The notes: a model not told the origin generated them from the sequence alone. A DNA stretch of 64,000 nucleotides from Malurus cyaneus samueli (GCA_009741485.1 CM019214.1:8112886-8176885); one strand, 5' to 3'; positions 55,601-64,000 are shown, counted from the first letter of the stretch. Numbers and translations are program-made.

Positions 55601-58600
55601 TTTTCCAAGTGACTTGCCAGTCTGCCAAGCACCAGAACATCTTCCTCAGCTATTTCAGAAATAAAGTTATCAAAAGATTACACAGAACAATTGTTTGCTT
55701 GAAAAGAATTCTTGGAATTTGCAGGAGATGACCTCTCAGGGTTAGTGTTTCAGCTATAATTCTATCTGCAGAAAATCCCCTTAGTTATGAGTAACTATTT
55801 CTACATTAAGCTTTGAATCCATTTTTGTGGTAATATTTCAGATCCATGGGTATCACTCCCTGAGAATGACTGGAACTGCTGGAGTCACCCTGCCTGGGGA
55901 TTGCTTCTTCCAATGAGCACAGGTGGCTTTTGTGATCAGAAAATGTCACCAGGGAAACTTTACCTGGTGCTCCAAATGTTCACCTTCCTACAGCCTAAAT
56001 GCCTTGAGGGTGAAAACCTCAATGCTGAGNGGTGGTAGGAAAATGGTAATGCAGGCTTGGGAAAGACAAAACGGAAAAAAAAAGGTGGATGCACAGAATT
56101 TGGGAATGAAGGTGGATGTAGGGAGACTGAATAAAATTATGCCAGACAGGAATGGCCAGAAAGAAAAAAGTTCAAATAAGTCAAATCAGGGAAGGAGAGT
56201 AGGGTTTGAAAAACAGCTCTCCAAAACACAGAGCAAGAGGCAGGACTCCTCAATTACACCAATCCTCTATCAGCACTTAATTAAAGTCTACTGATGTAAA
56301 ACTTTTAGCTAGAAATACTCTTCAATTAAAATAAACTAACCATATTAAGACTGGACAATCAGTCTCAAATTAGGAAATTTGGGAATATTTAAAACCATAC
56401 AACTTGGCAGGATTTCCACCTCTCCCAGTTAAAAAGGCCTCAGGACATCAAATACAGACCACTGCCTCACTTTATTATGAATGCAAAAAGCCGTAGGAAA
56501 TCCTTACCTAAACATATCTGAATTTCTGTACATAAGAGGTTTATCATATACTAATTATGAAAATTAAGCAACTGCTTTGCACTTGTAATTGCTTACTTCT
56601 TCTGCATTTGTAAAAGATCATCACGGCAAGAGCAATTTACCTTTGAAATAATGACTTGAAAAGTTTTGTATTATGAAATACCTTGAAAATATCCTCATTA
56701 AAAATCCATTAAAATTTTAATATCTGGATGAAAAAAGCCCTATACTCCTTTTCGTTCATTTTAATAAAGATTTAAGATTTTTCCTTAGATCTTTGATGCT
56801 TTATCTATCAAATCTATACCCAAATTTAGAAAATATACTATATATATATGCATTATTGGCAATCATGAGGTTAAAGTAAAAATCTTTCAAAATTAGCCAC
56901 TCATTTTTAATCCAGTATCTGAAATAACTAAGCTGATGGCAGACACAGTTGCAATAATCCTGAGGACATCTGAACTGGGATCCATCCCTCTGGATCAGAA
57001 GCCAACTACAGCACATTATTCTCCCTCACTGAGAGGTTTGCCCACTTTGGGCTTACTCTGGTGTAGTTAAGACAAATGTCTGTAATAACTTTAAAACAGA
57101 AGAGCGTACCTCAGGACATATTTGCATTTAGATTGCCTTGAATACACACATACATGCATACCAAAATAATGTAAACACTTTTTAAAACCATTACAGCACA
57201 TCCTTAAGTTTCATTTGCAAAGCTTTTAATAGATGACAAATAGAACAGACTGTAAACTTATAACTAGTTATATGTATTACATATACATTTTGAGCTGTAG
57301 CTTAATTATGTCTGTTACAGGACAGAACCCCTCAGGTTCTTTAAAATAAAATTTAATACAGAATCCATATGAGAGCATTCTGGGTCATTCGGGCAGAAAA
57401 TTGGTTATTAAAGATCATGAAAGACCAATTTTATAATATTGCTGTTGAAACAGAAACAGATTGTATTCACATTTTTAATAAAAAATCTTAATAGAAGATT
57501 TTCATAATGATGGTAATTTTTATATCACCAGGCTTGCCTGCAGCTGTCAACTAACCAACTGATCATTAACTGCTAATACAGATTTATCTCATTATGATTT
57601 TGGCTAGTTAATAAGATAGATAAAATAGGCCTAACTGCAAAAATTATTTGCTTTTATTTTTTTCTTTTCCATTTAGAGAATGTGGACTAGCACACAGAAA
57701 ATAGCTCTATGTACAACTTTAATAAAAATCAGTGTTACCAAGCAACTTGCTCCTGTTTGCCTGGGAACTTCAAGTACTGTGCTAGGGATACTGAAAACTC
57801 ACATCAATGGCTGATCCCTTGTCTTCATTCAAGTATTTGTACTGCAATGAGTATCTACAAATTCTTTGTAAGAAATCCACAGCAAGTCCCTTTCGTGAAG
57901 ATGGGTACATCATATTTGGTAAAAAGCTTTGGGCCAGATTTTGATAAAAACTCATGTCTCTTTAACTGCCCTCCGGCCCACTGAGAATCAGTAAAAGTTT
58001 GCAGAGTAAGCTCAGCTGTCCCTTAAAAAGACTGAAAGCATCTGATTCAAAGCAAGGGATGCAATATGAGTTACCTGCCTTACAAAGATGTGTGTGGAGC
58101 TCTGTATCCTCCCTCATTTCATTTTTAGGTAACCTTTTGATAAGTCTTGCCTCAAGCCTCCCCAGAGGCTGCTGGAGAACACTGATTCTGTAAAAGATTC
58201 TTCAGGCACTGAGCCTAGAACTCAGAACTGAATTAGATAATAAATCAAAATGAGTGTATTTCAAATTCCTGGCTTCAGTTCTTTGGGACACTAAAATGAG
58301 GTTGAGCTCTGTGTAATTTCTGTGTCAGCCTTAGAAAGCACAGCACTGTGACAGCTAAAATTCCAGTAAAGAAGCAGTGGATCCCCATACATGGGATGTT
58401 GTTTGGAAGGAATACAGATAGGTAAAGATGCATTCTTTGCCTCTACAGTAGATATGAAAAATTTTAAGTGCAAGCATACCAGGCAGAGCCATGGTGATAA
58501 AATTGTGATGGCAAGGAACATAATATTCTGCAATATGTCATCCTCCCATTGATCTTCAACCTAAAGATATGTATTTTTCATATTAGTAAGGTGCTTTAAA

Positions 58601-61600
58601 GGTAGATTTTCTAGATGTTGAAGTGTATTTCCTTGATGCACTGCTCTTAATTCTGCGGCATCTGAGTGCCTCCCATTGATTTAATCCCGAAGAAGAGCAC
58701 TCAGTTCAGTCTCCTTTAATTGAAAAAAAGAGATGAGGCAGAGCTCACAACATCTTGTTGAAGTTTCATGCAGAATCATTTAGGAGGGGGCACTTTTGTT
58801 TGTTTGTTTTCTTGATAGTTTCTCCATTAAAATTATTACAGCATCATTTCAATTAAACCACAGACAGCTCTGCTAAAATTAGCACCGGCCATGTAAATGT
58901 CAACCCCGTATAATTAGGTCTGTTTTCTTCTATTATCCTCAGAATCTGGAAAGGGCAACCTCCAAAATATTCACAGACAGCAGCTGTTACCAGGGAGTTA
59001 TTGCTAATTCCTTCTCAAGGAACTCATCCAGAAAAGAAAAACATATCAGATAGTAAAGAGTGAGATACTGCCAGCACAGCACTAAGTATCTGACATGCAT
59101 TAAAAAAAGCCAGGACTGGGTATTCTTCATTTATTTTTGTCTGCTAGAAGATATAAAATCCTGGGTCACATATGAAAATTGAGATCTTTTATAGCAGCTC
59201 TCCCAGAAGTGTTTCACTGCTAAACCCCAAGAGCTTAATAAAGAACAGACAACATTTCTGCCTTGACTCTTATTATGGGTGAGTTCATTTTTGTTTCCAT
59301 CTTTTTTTTTTTTTTTTTTTTTTTTTTATAGTGCTTCCATGAGGCTGCTTGAATCTTTTATTCCCTTTCATTAAAACATGATTACAGTTCCTTGTTATGG
59401 ATTCTAATTAAAAAAAACTGTGAGAGAATAGCAGCCTGTGTTAGTTTTGATGCATCAGTATTACAATTATTCAGCCTCAATGAGTAAATAAAAATATTCT
59501 GATTTGGCAGTCATCATACAAAAGCTAACAGCTTCCCTCTGTGGAGATATTCAAAACTTGACTGGACATGGTCCTGGACAACCTGCTTGAGATGACCCTG
59601 CTTGAGTCAGGGAGGACTTGGATGGACAAGACGATCTCAAGAGATTCCATCCCACCCAAAGAGCTCTGTGATTCTGCAGCTCTGTGGTCACAACAGATCA
59701 CTAGACTTTGTCTTCTTTCTGTATTTAAGAATTCATATAAAATACATCCCTACTTGCAAAACCAGACCCAGATACTTATATCAGTGAATTGCAGGAGATA
59801 TGAAAACCAGTGCACCCTACAAAGGGAAAGCACAAAGGCAGAGCAAGAGATCACCCTGACATAACAATTAGATTTTGGATACATTAAAAGCAAAGAAGCA
59901 GGATACTCCTATTTGCATCTTCCCTGAGACAAATAAAATGGTACATAATGCACTTCAGGTTATTTCAAGTTCTATACATAAAAGTAAGTAAAAGAACTAA
60001 TAAAATAACTATGCAAAATTACAAAAAATTCAATTAGTCTCATCCTATGTTTTAATATTTATATCACAATTTTTCTTCTTCCAGTAAAGTTTATTTAGGG
60101 ATGTAAGAGAGGTTCTTTTCACAGATGGTCCACAATGACTGCATTTCTAGGGGACTCTGTTTCATGAATTATGGATTTTAACACCAAAGGGTTGAGCTGT
60201 GTTTTCCTTTTCCTCTGGCAGCTTCACAAAATCCCAGAAGACTTGAAGCTGGAAGGGACCTCTGACAGACAAATGGTCCAACACCCCTCTCCAAGCAGAG
60301 TCCCCTACCTGGACTGTGTCCAAAAAGGCTTTGGATATCTCCAAGGATGGAGACTCTGTAATTTTTCTGGGCAACCTGCTCCAATGCTTGATCACCCTGA
60401 GAGTAAAAATAGTATTCCCTTTGCTCAGATGAAAATTTCCATTTGCCTGTCACTGGGCACCTCTGAAAAGAACCCTTTTCCCATCCTTTTTGCACTCTCC
60501 CTTTTGGTACTTATACAGAATAATAAGATTCCCCTGAGTTGCTGAATTACTTAGTTGTAAAAGTTAAGTCATGAATATGCAGCTCAGATGCTAATAAACA
60601 ATTTCACAAATGACTGGTTAAAACTTTATAAGTTTCTTTAAGAAAGAAATGGCACAAATGAAGGCTTCACAACATCACTACCATAAGCCCACAATAAAAT
60701 GTTTATAAGAACATGTTTATAAGATTTGTTCACCAATTTATGGTTCTTGTGCTAATACAATTTTGCATACTTCTGGCAGAGACTTTCTGAATTATTTAAT
60801 TAAGAGATTTCATTTAGAACCATTTCTTTCCAGTACAAAATAATGGATACAAGTTAAACATTTGTTATTTAGATTAAAATAAATGGATTGAGAACAGCAC
60901 TCAATAATTAAATATGTTGTTTCATTTAATGCAATTTATTTTGTTTTTAAATGAAGCATGTCTAAAAGGCCAAATACAAAGTTTTCTTTCCATTTATAAA
61001 ATTATCCTTTTCTAACTAATAGCTTACCGTGTAGTATCAGTAAAAATCAAAACAATTATTTTGTCACCAATTATATTTATTTATTGTTGAAGTGCAGTAA
61101 CAACTACACTTACAATGGTTAAGTGTACTGAAGAAAAAAATGTTGCAACGTGCAGTAATTCATTCCTCTGGTGGCAACCAAAACAAATAGAATTATACTT
61201 CAGATCTTTAACCCTTAAAACTTAAAAAATACAGTGATAATGAAATCCACATTCTCTTACTGACAATAAATACAACAGCTTTTTAGCCCCCAATACGAAA
61301 TTTTTACTTAATATATTTTGCAACAAAGTGTCCCTCACATCTGGTTAAAAAACTTCATGTAATAATCTTCTGGAGTAATACATGAATCATGTAAAATCCT
61401 AAATTGATTTATCACAGATCATTCCTCTTACCCCTGAACTCTGATACCAGCAGTTTTGAGTCTGGGTAGGTATTTCAGACCTGTCTAACATTCACACATC
61501 AAATTACATTTTACATCTCTGCTGTTAACTTACCCATTTGTCTTGACAGCATGGGATATCTTTTGCAATTTCCCTTCAGAAGTTCTGGGGTGATGGGTTT

Positions 61601-61691
61601 GGGGTTCATTTCAAGAAATGCAGTCAGGCAGCACATCAGGAAAGACACATCCAAATGAAGGATATGAGAACAGTAAGGAAGCAAGGCTGAA
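17834..61691 (-). CDS. CFAP47: CFAP47, 3' portion (eight spliced coding exons, gene continues off the right edge)
   Basis: Eight minus-strand open segments chain together with GT-AG sites and perfect phase (split codons G|GA, AG|A, G|TT, G|GT, AG|G, AG|C, then phase 0). They yield 426 complete residues and a TGA stop. Numbering from the first complete codon here, landmarks are IPLLFTP (64-70), WIYPIHG (121-127), RCQAR (140-144), VTLIFNVVFAP (228-238), LWKFPLLF (257-264) and a stretch with F, P, G, Y-x-P and ATLVIE spacing (314-353) typical of ASH/MSP beta-sandwich domains. From memory of the family, this order of motifs matches the C-terminal end of CFAP47, a protein of roughly three thousand residues with ASH-like domains and a calponin-homology region. 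CFAP47 is an axonemal protein needed for normal sperm flagella; human variants are linked to asthenoteratozoospermia. Human CFAP47 is X-linked, but its region is autosomal in birds. The N-terminal majority is outside the window. The exon structure is near certain; the gene name rests on recalled similarity. Confidence 0.85.
18056..27497 (-). other. CFAP47: CFAP47 last intron
   Basis: About 9.4 kb between the last two coding exons. It is AT-rich and holds an assembly gap at 24422-24441. I found no CR1 copy, RNA gene or exon candidate in it. Confidence 0.8.
24422..24441. other. Assembly gap (20 N)
   Basis: Twenty consecutive N bases within the last CFAP47 intron. A round 20 may be a placeholder, so the true distance is unknown. 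Single N bases also occur at 44829, next to a poly-T run, and at 56030. Confidence 0.99.
27498..27666 (-). CDS. CFAP47: CFAP47 exon, C-terminal ASH domain
   Basis: This 169-nt exon (1 + 168, ending in phase 0) has a strong pyrimidine-rich acceptor, gtttttccacag|C, and donor ATCGAG|gtaagg. It encodes residues 298-353. PEPFTAYF (299-306) opens it, followed by a stretch whose spacing of F, P, G, LP, Y-x-P, G and ATLVIE (314-353) is the hallmark of an ASH/MSP beta-sandwich. Plus-strand open frames over this exon are antisense shadows. Confidence 0.94.
34466..34483. repeat. Short AT dinucleotide microsatellite
   Basis: A run of alternating A and T about 18 bases long inside a CFAP47 intron. Confidence 0.85.
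34590..34615 (+). repeat. Poly-T tract (26 T)
   Basis: Uninterrupted run of T, read as poly-A on the transcribed (minus) strand of CFAP47. No identifiable retroposed sequence adjoins it, so it is called a simple repeat only. Confidence 0.9.
34885..35455 (-). mobile_element. CR1 LINE fragment, minus orientation
   Basis: On the plus strand it begins with the reverse complement of a CR1 3' end, 'ggtcaggctggaagggacc' then 'catcaggtccaacc'. It continues through 'gaaggatttctccctcatgtt' and 'ctgaacaggctcagctccctcagcc' to 'ctgagcagaggggcaggatca'. It is the longest and best preserved CR1 copy in the window apart from the one at 52.4 kb. The 151-codon minus-strand open frame over it is part of the element, not a host gene. 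Confidence 0.94.
36815..36976 (-). CDS. CFAP47: CFAP47 exon, penultimate ASH-like domain
   Basis: This 162-nt exon (1 + 159 + 2) has acceptor aattttaag|G and donor ACAAG|gtaaaa. It encodes residues 244-296. The pattern LWKFPLLF (257-264), then acidic EPEVDD, then INIEAVGLNK is a classic pair of strands separated by a loop, as in ASH domains of axonemal proteins. An in-frame ATG lies in the flanking intron just upstream, but there is no reason to take it as a start. The AG|C junction with the next exon makes Ser297. The acceptor uses AAG rather than the commoner CAG/TAG. Confidence 0.92.
36977..38482 (-). other. CFAP47: CFAP47 intron, about 1.5 kb
   Basis: AT-rich, with A-rich stretches near 37549-37600. 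No repeat family or exon seen. Confidence 0.8.
38483..38654 (-). CDS. CFAP47: CFAP47 exon with VTLIFNVVFAP motif
   Basis: This 172-nt exon (2 + 168 + 2) runs from acceptor catttag|GT to donor ATGAG|gtaaga and encodes residues 187-242. It begins SSETLEFVYELQY, an alternating strand pattern. It continues through a charged helix-like middle and ends with VTLIFNVVFAP (228-238), which I recall as conserved in CFAP47. The junction AG|G with the next exon gives Arg243. The acceptor has a modest pyrimidine tract, but phase on both sides and the conserved reading make the exon secure. Confidence 0.92.
38655..50046 (-). other. CFAP47: CFAP47 longest intron in window
   Basis: About 11.4 kb of AT-rich sequence. 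It contains T-rich tracts near 43670-43682 and 46041-46146 and an ambiguous base at 44829. I found no CR1 copy, RNA gene or supported exon. Open frames here, for example 42667-42915 on the minus strand, show no family resemblance. Confidence 0.75.
46041..46146 (+). repeat. Poly-T / T-rich tract
   Basis: Two T-rich runs (46041-46078 with a few G interruptions, and about 46129-46147) separated by about 50 bases of mixed sequence. Low-complexity DNA within an intron. Confidence 0.85.
50047..50193 (-). CDS. CFAP47: CFAP47 exon with RCQAR motif
   Basis: This 147-nt exon (2 + 144 + 1) has acceptor cttttctgtag|TT and donor GATG|gtaaga. It encodes residues 138-185. It opens with VVRCQARQRLEQRVEMLLFGV, shown here over two parts: VVRCQAR (138-144) then a strand-like segment ending LLFGV. 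This fits the start of a new beta-sandwich after the Pro-rich linker of the previous exon. The second half is polar and low in complexity, with Asn, Ala, Ser and Asp, and probably forms a loop; it is the part least like what I recall of mammalian CFAP47. The longest intron, about 11.4 kb, follows it. Confidence 0.9.
51515..51608 (+). mobile_element. Short CR1 fragment, plus orientation
   Basis: 'gacaagtccctgagcaacctgg' followed by 'gttggattagatgacctccagtggtcc' matches the extreme 3' end of CR1. Only about 95 bases remain. Confidence 0.8.
52395..53125 (+). mobile_element. CR1 LINE fragment, about 730 bases, plus orientation
   Basis: Typical CR1 segments appear in order: 'ggaaaaggacctggagatgttggt', 'tgagcccaggtgtgcccaggtggccaagg', 'actgggcactgctgagaccacacctc', 'gttctgggcccctcagttcaggg', 'aggtttagattggatattgg', and the end 'gtcttttccaaccttaatgattctgtgattc'. 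It has a small expanded (CCATCT) run at about 52801-52822 that interrupts the element. It is the longest CR1 copy here, still 5'-truncated. Confidence 0.95.
54196..54287 (-). CDS. CFAP47: CFAP47 exon with WIYPIHG motif
   Basis: This short 92-nt exon (1 + 90 + 1) sits between acceptor ttcttctag|A and donor CCAG|gtaggt. It encodes residues 107-136, including WIYPIHG (121-127) and the Pro-rich linker TPEAPQQKP. From memory, this aromatic/Pro/Ile/His/Gly motif followed by PEAP is one of the most recognisable parts of the CFAP47 C-terminal region, so this exon carries much of the weight of the gene assignment. The final G joins TT of the next exon to give Val137. Confidence 0.9.
54288..54928 (-). 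other. CFAP47: CFAP47 intron, 641 bp
   Basis: The shortest confident intron of the gene in the window. Nothing else seen in it. Confidence 0.88.
54929..55088 (-). CDS. CFAP47: CFAP47 exon, ASH-like strand region
   Basis: This 160-nt exon (2 nt + 52 codons + 2 nt) has acceptor cttgcag|GA and donor AACAG|gtaatt. It encodes residues 54-105. IPLLFTP at 64-70 and the following alternating hydrophobic segment KAEVVIHVM look like the beta strands of an ASH/MSP-type immunoglobulin-like fold. ENGENW follows. The final AG joins A of the next exon to make Arg106. The intron before it is about 6.4 kb and the intron after it only 641 bp. I could not find in-frame stops or competing splice sites. Confidence 0.9.
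59302..59327 (+). repeat. Poly-T tract (26 T)
   Basis: Uninterrupted T run in a CFAP47 intron, the same length as the one at 34590-34615. Long homopolymers of this kind are prone to sequencing length error. Confidence 0.9.
59541..59677 (+). mobile_element. CR1 fragment, plus orientation
   Basis: 'tggagatattcaaaacttgactggaca' then 'cctggacaacctgc', 'gaggacttggatgga' and 'gctctgtgattct' is a recognisable, diverged CR1 3' end. Confidence 0.85.
60222..60510 (-). mobile_element. CR1 fragment, minus orientation
   Basis: On the plus strand it starts 'gaagctggaagggacctctga' and continues with 'gtccaaaaaggctttggatatctcc' and 'ctgggcaacctgctccaatgcttgatcaccct'. This is the reverse complement of the CR1 3' region. 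It lies about 550 bases from the plus-oriented copy at 59541-59677, so the two face each other. Confidence 0.9.
61534..61691 (-). CDS. CFAP47: CFAP47 exon (first coding exon seen in window)
   Basis: Read on the minus strand, this exon starts after a pyrimidine-rich acceptor ending ctgctcag and ends at a strong donor, ATGG|gtaagtt. It is 158 nt: one base, 52 codons, one base. The second half (residues about 20-52) reads as ordinary protein, with FLEMNPKPITPELLKG followed by CKRYPMLSRQM. The first half is rich in Leu, Cys and His and is less certain. The final G joins GA of the next exon to make Gly53. A second acceptor, 5 nt further into the exon (ending gttcag, exon end then 61686), would also keep the frame, with the upstream exon ending in a different phase. 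The exact 5' boundary is therefore the weakest of the eight exons. Confidence 0.75.
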
Positions 61692-61792
61692 CTGAGCAGT
61701 GCAGAGCAACATGGGACAAATGTCAGAGAAAGAAAATCATTGTAAAGACAGGGAATAGCTCAGCAACAGGGATGGAAAAATGAACAAATTAC

Positions 61793-61898
61793 CTGAGGAA
61801 CCAGCAAAAGGGTAACAGGCATAGACAGTAACTTCCAAAATGAAGCCATGGCAGAGAGAGAGCAGAATGTGTGGAGAGGCCAGACTGTTACAAGTCAT
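61793..61898 (-). other. Candidate extra CFAP47 exon (uncertain)
   Basis: On the minus strand, an open segment of 35 codons plus one base lies between a possible acceptor (tgcctctgccag) and a good donor (CCTCAG|gtaattt). It contains FILEVTVYACYPFAGSS. If the next exon used its alternative acceptor (exon end 61686), the split codon G|CC would keep the frame across a 106-bp intron. The strand-like FILEVTVYA is attractive for an ASH protein, but the first half is Leu/Cys/Ser-rich and may be translated pyrimidine tract. It is a suggestion only. Confidence 0.25.
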
Positions 61899-63293
61899 CT
61901 GGCAGAGGCAATGTCAAATAGATAAGAGTAAGGAATGAAGAAACATCAGAATGAAAAGAGTAAAATTTCTATTTATTCTGTGGCCCATCACTTGTTCCAG
62001 ATCTTCATGGTTCACTGGCAGTTTCTCTTGCTTTTTTTTTTTTCCAAATACATTCTTCTCCTTCCAATAATCACACAGATGGTAGATCTACCCCATCCCC
62101 CTCTGACCAGTTCATACATTTAAAAATTGTTTATTATCCTTATTTTCCTGATGACAACTTTATGTCAATAACATTTTGTGAGATCCAGGCATCCAAAATC
62201 TGAAGGTCTGCACCTACTCTCCTAGATCAAGTCACTGAAAGCAGGAGGCAAACTTCAAAGTCAAGGATGCAAAACCTCTTCCAAATCAGCAATGTAAAAG
62301 ATGCAACATCTGACTCTACTTGTGACAGACTCTATCTATAGACATTAGAAAACTAAAAATTAGGAAAAGTAAATCATTAGGTCAATTTTCACTTCCTTGA
62401 ATAAATTGTTATTTCTGCACACTTTTAAAGATAATTCTGATATTCTAAAGAGAGATTGATATATAGTTATATAGAAGAAAGATATGCAACACAGTATGGA
62501 CGGAGAGTGTTGAGCTGAGTGAACAGATAGATGGCCATATGTTTTAAAAATAGGATCTTATATTCTCTATTTCTGGAACAGAAAAACTAAACCCACTCAA
62601 TCTCTCTGCCCCTCTGCTATAGTGAGACAGTTGTGTATAACAAACCACTATACCAGCAAAACATGCCTAAATTTTCAACAAAGTAGAAAATAACCACACA
62701 AATAATTTTTAAAAAGCAAGAGCCACACAAGAAATGGCATATGCTTCTTAAACAAGTGTGACTTCCAATTGAACACCCAGCCCCAAAAACCCCACCAAAC
62801 TTTGTCCTTTCTCTCTTAAGGAAAATTCATGCTACCCCAACATAAAATACTAGCAAGTAAATTAAGACTATGACAGCTTCCCTATTTCTTAATCTTTTTC
62901 TAGATTGAGACATACACAAAAGTACCTTGAGTTCATGGCTGAAAGGAAACTGTAATTGCTTCAGTTCAGATGTAATTGAATTTCTGACATATGTCAAATA
63001 TCTTTTTACTTTTGACAGATGTATTTTTACTTTCATTTTAAACTTCATGGATATATGTATCTCTTAGTCTGATCTCTAAAGCACAGTTGAGTTCTGAACC
63101 TACGGCAGATTTTAATCAAAATCTGCAGAGTTGTGACATCACCAATGACACCGGTGCTGTGACATCCTTTTAGTTTTTACACATAACCAAAAATTGTAAT
63201 GCTTCTACAATATCCAGAAGACATATCACACTTCATGCAGCAGACAGGAACTGGAAATAGCCTGACTTGAGTCATATATATATATATATTATA

Positions 63294-63337
<44 letters not shown>

Positions 63338-64000
63338 ATTTCAACATTACAGGTTTCTGTAGTAAACCAGACCTGATCCTTGCACCTTTTTTTCAGTTTT
63401 TCTTTTTTTTTGGTTTCTTAGTACTCAAGAAAATAAAGTTAGTAAGAGGAATCTCTCTTTAAAAGTTATGCTTGCCTATTAATTTGACTTGTGCCATAAA
63501 ACAGCAGTTCTGTGAATGACAGAACCCACAATATGGTACATGCATTTCATAGCTATGAACAGCAGTATTATTGTAACTGGACTAACAATAACTTTATCTT
63601 AGCTTGTCAAATAAGGTAAGGGGGTTTTTCCCCCTACTTATGTATCCTTTTAACCACTCTGTTTTGTGTGCAAGATGCTAAAATCCAAAATGTGTTAATG
63701 CAATGTTAAATCATGGCACTCGTCAACAGGTAATCCCCAGATTCCAAAATTCTGAAGAAATTAGTTACACTTATTATTCCACCTGAAAATAAAAGAAATC
63801 AGGCTTAAATGAGAATATATGGTCAAGCTCCTACAAAGCAGAAGAGCCAATAAAATACAAAAGAAATTTCTACGTTTCATTAAAAATCCTTCAGCAGAGC
63901 ACCAGCTTTTAGAGCTGCAGCTTCAGTCTTTAACTATACTAAAAATTGTCCCCTTAAATGAAACTTTTCTCCTATTCACAGCTTTAAAGATAGAGTTTTT
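61899..64000 (-). other. CFAP47: Probable CFAP47 intronic DNA at right edge
   Basis: Expected to be intron, with upstream exons beyond the window. It holds an AT microsatellite (63274-63337) and a G/C hairpin (63611-63640). A short open stretch behind a good acceptor at 63783-63784 was considered as an exon but has no convincing donor. Confidence 0.55.
63274..63337. repeat. AT dinucleotide microsatellite
   Basis: About 64 bases of nearly pure alternating A and T, interrupted near 63289-63296 (TATTATATGATA). It is self-complementary and likely to be length-variable. Confidence 0.95.

Larger units (their letters stand above)
55089..61533 (-). other. CFAP47: CFAP47 intron with CR1 pieces in both orientations
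   Basis: About 6.4 kb. It contains a 26-base poly-T (59302-59327) and CR1 fragments at 59541-59677 (plus) and 60222-60510 (minus). A single N is at 56030. No exon is required here, because the flanking exons join as ATG G|GA. Confidence 0.75.

Noticed and set aside
55923..56294. 123-codon plus-strand open frame
   Set aside because: It spans an ambiguous base (56030), is Lys/Gln/Ser-rich without domain signs, and lies antisense within a CFAP47 intron.
60171..60545. Open frames of 124 (plus) and 105 (minus) codons
   Set aside because: Both overlap the minus-oriented CR1 fragment at 60222-60510.
1..64000. Bacterial or phage features, CRISPR arrays, endogenous retrovirus, tRNA or rRNA genes
   Set aside because: I found no array of spaced direct repeats, no long terminal repeats or retroviral coding motifs, and no tRNA or rRNA sequence I could recognise by eye.

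Overview
This is a piece of a vertebrate nuclear genome, most likely from a bird. It has AT-rich non-coding DNA, long introns with GT-AG splice sites, a low density of repeats, and scattered decayed CR1 LINE fragments of the avian/sauropsid kind in both orientations. There are no bacterial, phage, CRISPR or operon-like features. CR1 also occurs in crocodilians and turtles, so 'bird' is an inference. The window has one 20-base run of N and two single N bases, as in a draft assembly.

The only gene I can support well is on the minus strand: the 3' end of a long, multi-exon gene that I recognise as CFAP47 (cilia- and flagella-associated protein 47). Eight coding exons lie, in transcription order, at 61534-61691, 54929-55088, 54196-54287, 50047-50193, 38483-38654, 36815-36976, 27498-27666 and 17834-18055. 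Every junction has GT-AG sites and every reading-frame phase joins exactly. Together they give the last 426 complete codons before a TGA stop. A canonical AATAAA lies 27 bases after the stop. The protein segment contains ASH/MSP-like beta-sandwich sequence typical of axonemal proteins. The rest of the gene should continue beyond position 64000.

Layout: 1-17.8 kb is downstream of CFAP47. It has no confident gene, but holds CR1 fragments, a 9-bp minisatellite, a T/G-rich simple tract, and two unassigned exon-like open stretches on the plus strand near 10.8 and 13.5 kb. From 17.8 to 61.7 kb lie the CFAP47 exons and introns, with CR1 fragments and simple repeats inside the introns. From 61.7 to 64 kb is probably more CFAP47 intron, with weak upstream exon candidates, a long AT dinucleotide repeat and a hairpin.

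I found no previously undescribed multi-gene system. The points most worth checking are the unassigned plus-strand terminal-exon candidate at 13439-13568, the very short predicted CFAP47 3' UTR, and the possible small extra exon at 61793-61898.
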